Positions 63,195 to 64,000 of a stretch of DNA of 64,000 nucleotides are shown here, piece after piece. The stretch covers positions 62,001 to 126,000 of the forward strand of contig JACUUV010000001.1 in assembly GCA_014859095.1 (NCBI GenBank), written 5' to 3'. A program made the translations under genes and the position numbers. Below the pieces are notes generated by a model that was not told where the DNA came from, made no database searches, and saw only the letters and a list, made by a program, of their open reading frames with translations. Origin of the DNA: Clostridia bacterium. GTDB lineage: Bacteria > Bacillota > Clostridia > Peptostreptococcales > Acidaminobacteraceae. Position 1 is the first letter of the stretch. Each line of letters starts with the position of its first letter.

Positions 63195-63620
63195 AAAATA
63201 AGAATAGTGCGCTTTTTTTTTCAATGTTTTGTGAAACGAAACATTGGGCGTAGGTATGGTTCTCGCGAAGCGAAACTATACTAGCCTATGTCTTTATGTT
63301 CTAAATAGTACAAAAAGGAAACTTACCTACGCGTAAAATAAGAATAGTGCGCTTTCGCGCACTAATGGTGACTGAAATAGAATAAGTTTTCTTCAGTAAC
63401 ATCTTTAAATGTCAACTGAGACGCTAATAAGTTTCCTTCGGAAACTTACCTACGCGTAAAATAAGAATAGTGCGCTTTCGCGCACTAATGGTGACTGAAA
63501 TAGAATAAGTTTTCTTCAGTAACATCTTTAAATGTCAACTGAGACGCTAATAAGTTTCCTTCGGAAACTTACCTACGCGTAAAATAAGAATAGTGCGCTT
63601 TCGCGCACTATTCTTATTTT
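63195..63620. mobile_element. MITE-like element, 426 bp, with 18-bp terminal inverted repeats
   Basis: AAAATAAGAATAGTGCGC (63195-63212) and GCGCACTATTCTTATTTT (63603-63620) are perfect inverted repeats. Between them are several hairpins (e.g. CAATGTTT/AAACATTG at 63222-63246) and a 123-bp tandem array. No reading frame of gene length is seen. It could be a miniature transposable element or a repeat-palindrome cluster. No clear target-site duplication was found. Confidence 0.55.
63318..63610. repeat. 123-bp tandem repeat, 2.4 copies
   Basis: Copies begin at 63318, 63441 and 63564 (GAAACTTACCTACGCGT...). The third stops after 47 bases. Each unit holds the perfect hairpin AGTGCGC-TTTC-GCGCACT (63346-63363, 63469-63486, 63592-63609), an ACTGAA/TTCAGT arm pair and TAAGTTTCC/GGAAACTTA across the unit junction. 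The two full copies look identical by eye. Confidence 0.92.
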
Positions 63621-63621
63621 A

Positions 63622-63780
63622 TTAATGTTCCCTAGTTTTGGTCTCATACATCATCGAATATTCGTGGTCGACTTCAGATTGACAAGTTTTACAAAGACTA
63701 TATTTATTCACTTTTTTCTCATCACCACATCGTTTGCAAAATTTCACTTCAAATTGATTACCTCTGATCGCATCTTTCAT
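63622..63780 (-). CDS. Small zinc-ribbon protein, 52 aa
   Basis: From ATG 63780 (GGAGG at 63788-63792, seven bases upstream) to TAA 63622. It has two CxxC pairs, FCKRCGDE (C15, C18) and LCKTCQSE (C30, C33), a treble-clef/zinc-ribbon spacing. Length and charge suggest a small nucleic-acid- or protein-binding factor; the role is unknown. The stop codon is one base from the inverted-repeat element, whose terminal hairpin probably ends this transcript. Confidence 0.75.
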   Translation of the reverse strand: MKDAIRGNQFEVKFCKRCGDEKKVNKYSLCKTCQSEVDHEYSMMYETKTREH

Positions 63781-63925
63781 AAACTCGCCTCCCTATACGT
63801 TTTGGTATTATTGTATACAATTATCCTCTTGTGAATATTGTACATGGGAATTATGCAAAATGCAACAATATTATTCAAAATAAGCTATTAAAATGATTTT
63901 TTTGATGTTTATTCCGTCATTTTCG
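63781..63925. other. Intergenic region before the zinc-ribbon gene
   Basis: Holds the RBS and probable promoter of the 52-aa gene (minus strand; a TTGTATACAA palindrome at about 63812-63821). No other feature seen. Confidence 0.4.
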
Positions 63926-64000
63926 CTATGTCTTTAATATTTTTATCCATTCAGAAAGATCTGATGGTCTTTCATTTGGAATGATTGCTCCAAGGTTTTC
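63926..64000 (-). CDS. C-terminal end of an unknown gene, cut by window edge
   Basis: Reading the minus strand from the window end gives 24 residues (ENLGAIIPNERPSDLSEWIK and four more) ending at TAG 63926. Codon use and composition look protein-like and somewhat like the C-terminus of a glycosyltransferase, but this is too short to assign. Confidence 0.35.
   Translation of the reverse strand, partial: ENLGAIIPNERPSDLSEWIKILKT

Noticed and set aside
62955-63284. A 109-codon plus-strand frame over the pan leader
   Set aside because: It is antisense to the DUF2520 start and the leader, has no RBS and a low-quality composition.
63318-63610. CRISPR array
   Set aside because: The repeats are 123 bp and directly adjacent with no unique spacers, and no cas genes are seen.

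Overview
The window looks like a chromosomal segment of an anaerobic, moderately AT-rich Firmicute of the Clostridia type. Supporting genes are the [FeFe]-hydrogenase maturases hydF and hydG with a TM1266-type regulator, a rubrerythrin-family protein, tryptophanase, NhaC, a T-box leader, GatCAB-dependent amidation of tRNA, and the conserved cluster murB-PHP-rapZ-yvcK-whiA-dnaE-pfkA-pyk. Shine-Dalgarno sequences are strong (GGAGG/GAGGTG) and promoters are sigma-A like. No rRNA, tRNA, transposase, phage gene or CRISPR array was seen. The genus cannot be fixed from the sequence alone.

Layout. 1-5872 (-): an operon of a 1625-residue multidomain protein (HD, helical repeats, NadD-like nucleotidyltransferase, GNAT-like, phosphoribosyltransferase-like) and a lactate/malate-dehydrogenase-fold protein cut by the window start. 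5997-13137: an unknown protein, YihY, HflK/HflC, DAHP synthase with a UPF0316 protein, a Nudix hydrolase and a PilZ membrane protein. 13124-17129 (-): radical SAM protein, hydF, hydG and a TM1266-type regulator behind a consensus promoter with a terminator-like leader. 17155-24350 (-): a Crp/Fnr regulator, NhaC, a DUF2161 / histidine kinase / YcbB response regulator operon, kynureninase and a GNAT protein. 24357-31671 (-): an Asn/Gln-tRNA amidation operon (T-box, aspS-gatC fusion, gatA, gatB, then pepA and a rubrerythrin-like gene). 31675-36028 (-): DUF2156, M24 peptidase, a degenerate PLP-fold/GNAT fusion and a methyltransferase. 36185-44685: RF3, an ftsEX operon with a coiled-coil partner, two exported or membrane proteins, and a divergent Crp/Fnr regulator with a paired YdcZ-type transporter. 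44742-59985 (-): aldo/keto reductase, pyk, pfkA, dnaE, an orphan lipoprotein, whiA, Nudix, tryptophanase, yvcK, rapZ, PHP and murB. 60062-63013 (-): pantothenate operon. 63195-63620: a repeat-rich element bounded by inverted repeats. 63622-64000 (-): a 52-residue zinc-ribbon protein and the end of another gene.

How the genes work together. The amidation operon carries all enzymes for indirect Asn-tRNA synthesis (AspRS plus GatA, GatB and GatC) under one T-box. The pan operon holds panB, panC, panD and a ketopantoate-reductase-like partner behind a structured leader with a terminator. The murB-to-pyk block joins cell-wall precursor control (RapZ/GlmR/WhiA) to replication (DnaE) and lower glycolysis (Pfk, Pyk), and is interrupted by a separately transcribed tryptophanase unit. 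In several units (hyd, pan, aspS, the PLP/GNAT fusion, the GNAT gene) an intrinsic-terminator-like hairpin lies directly before the first ribosome binding site.

Most unusual items: the five-domain protein with its dehydrogenase-fold partner, the AspRS-GatC fusion with a probable Asn T-box, the PLP-fold/GNAT fusion that has lost the Schiff-base lysine, an FtsEX partner with no visible hydrolase domain, and the inverted-repeat element that replaces the upstream half of the pan promoter.
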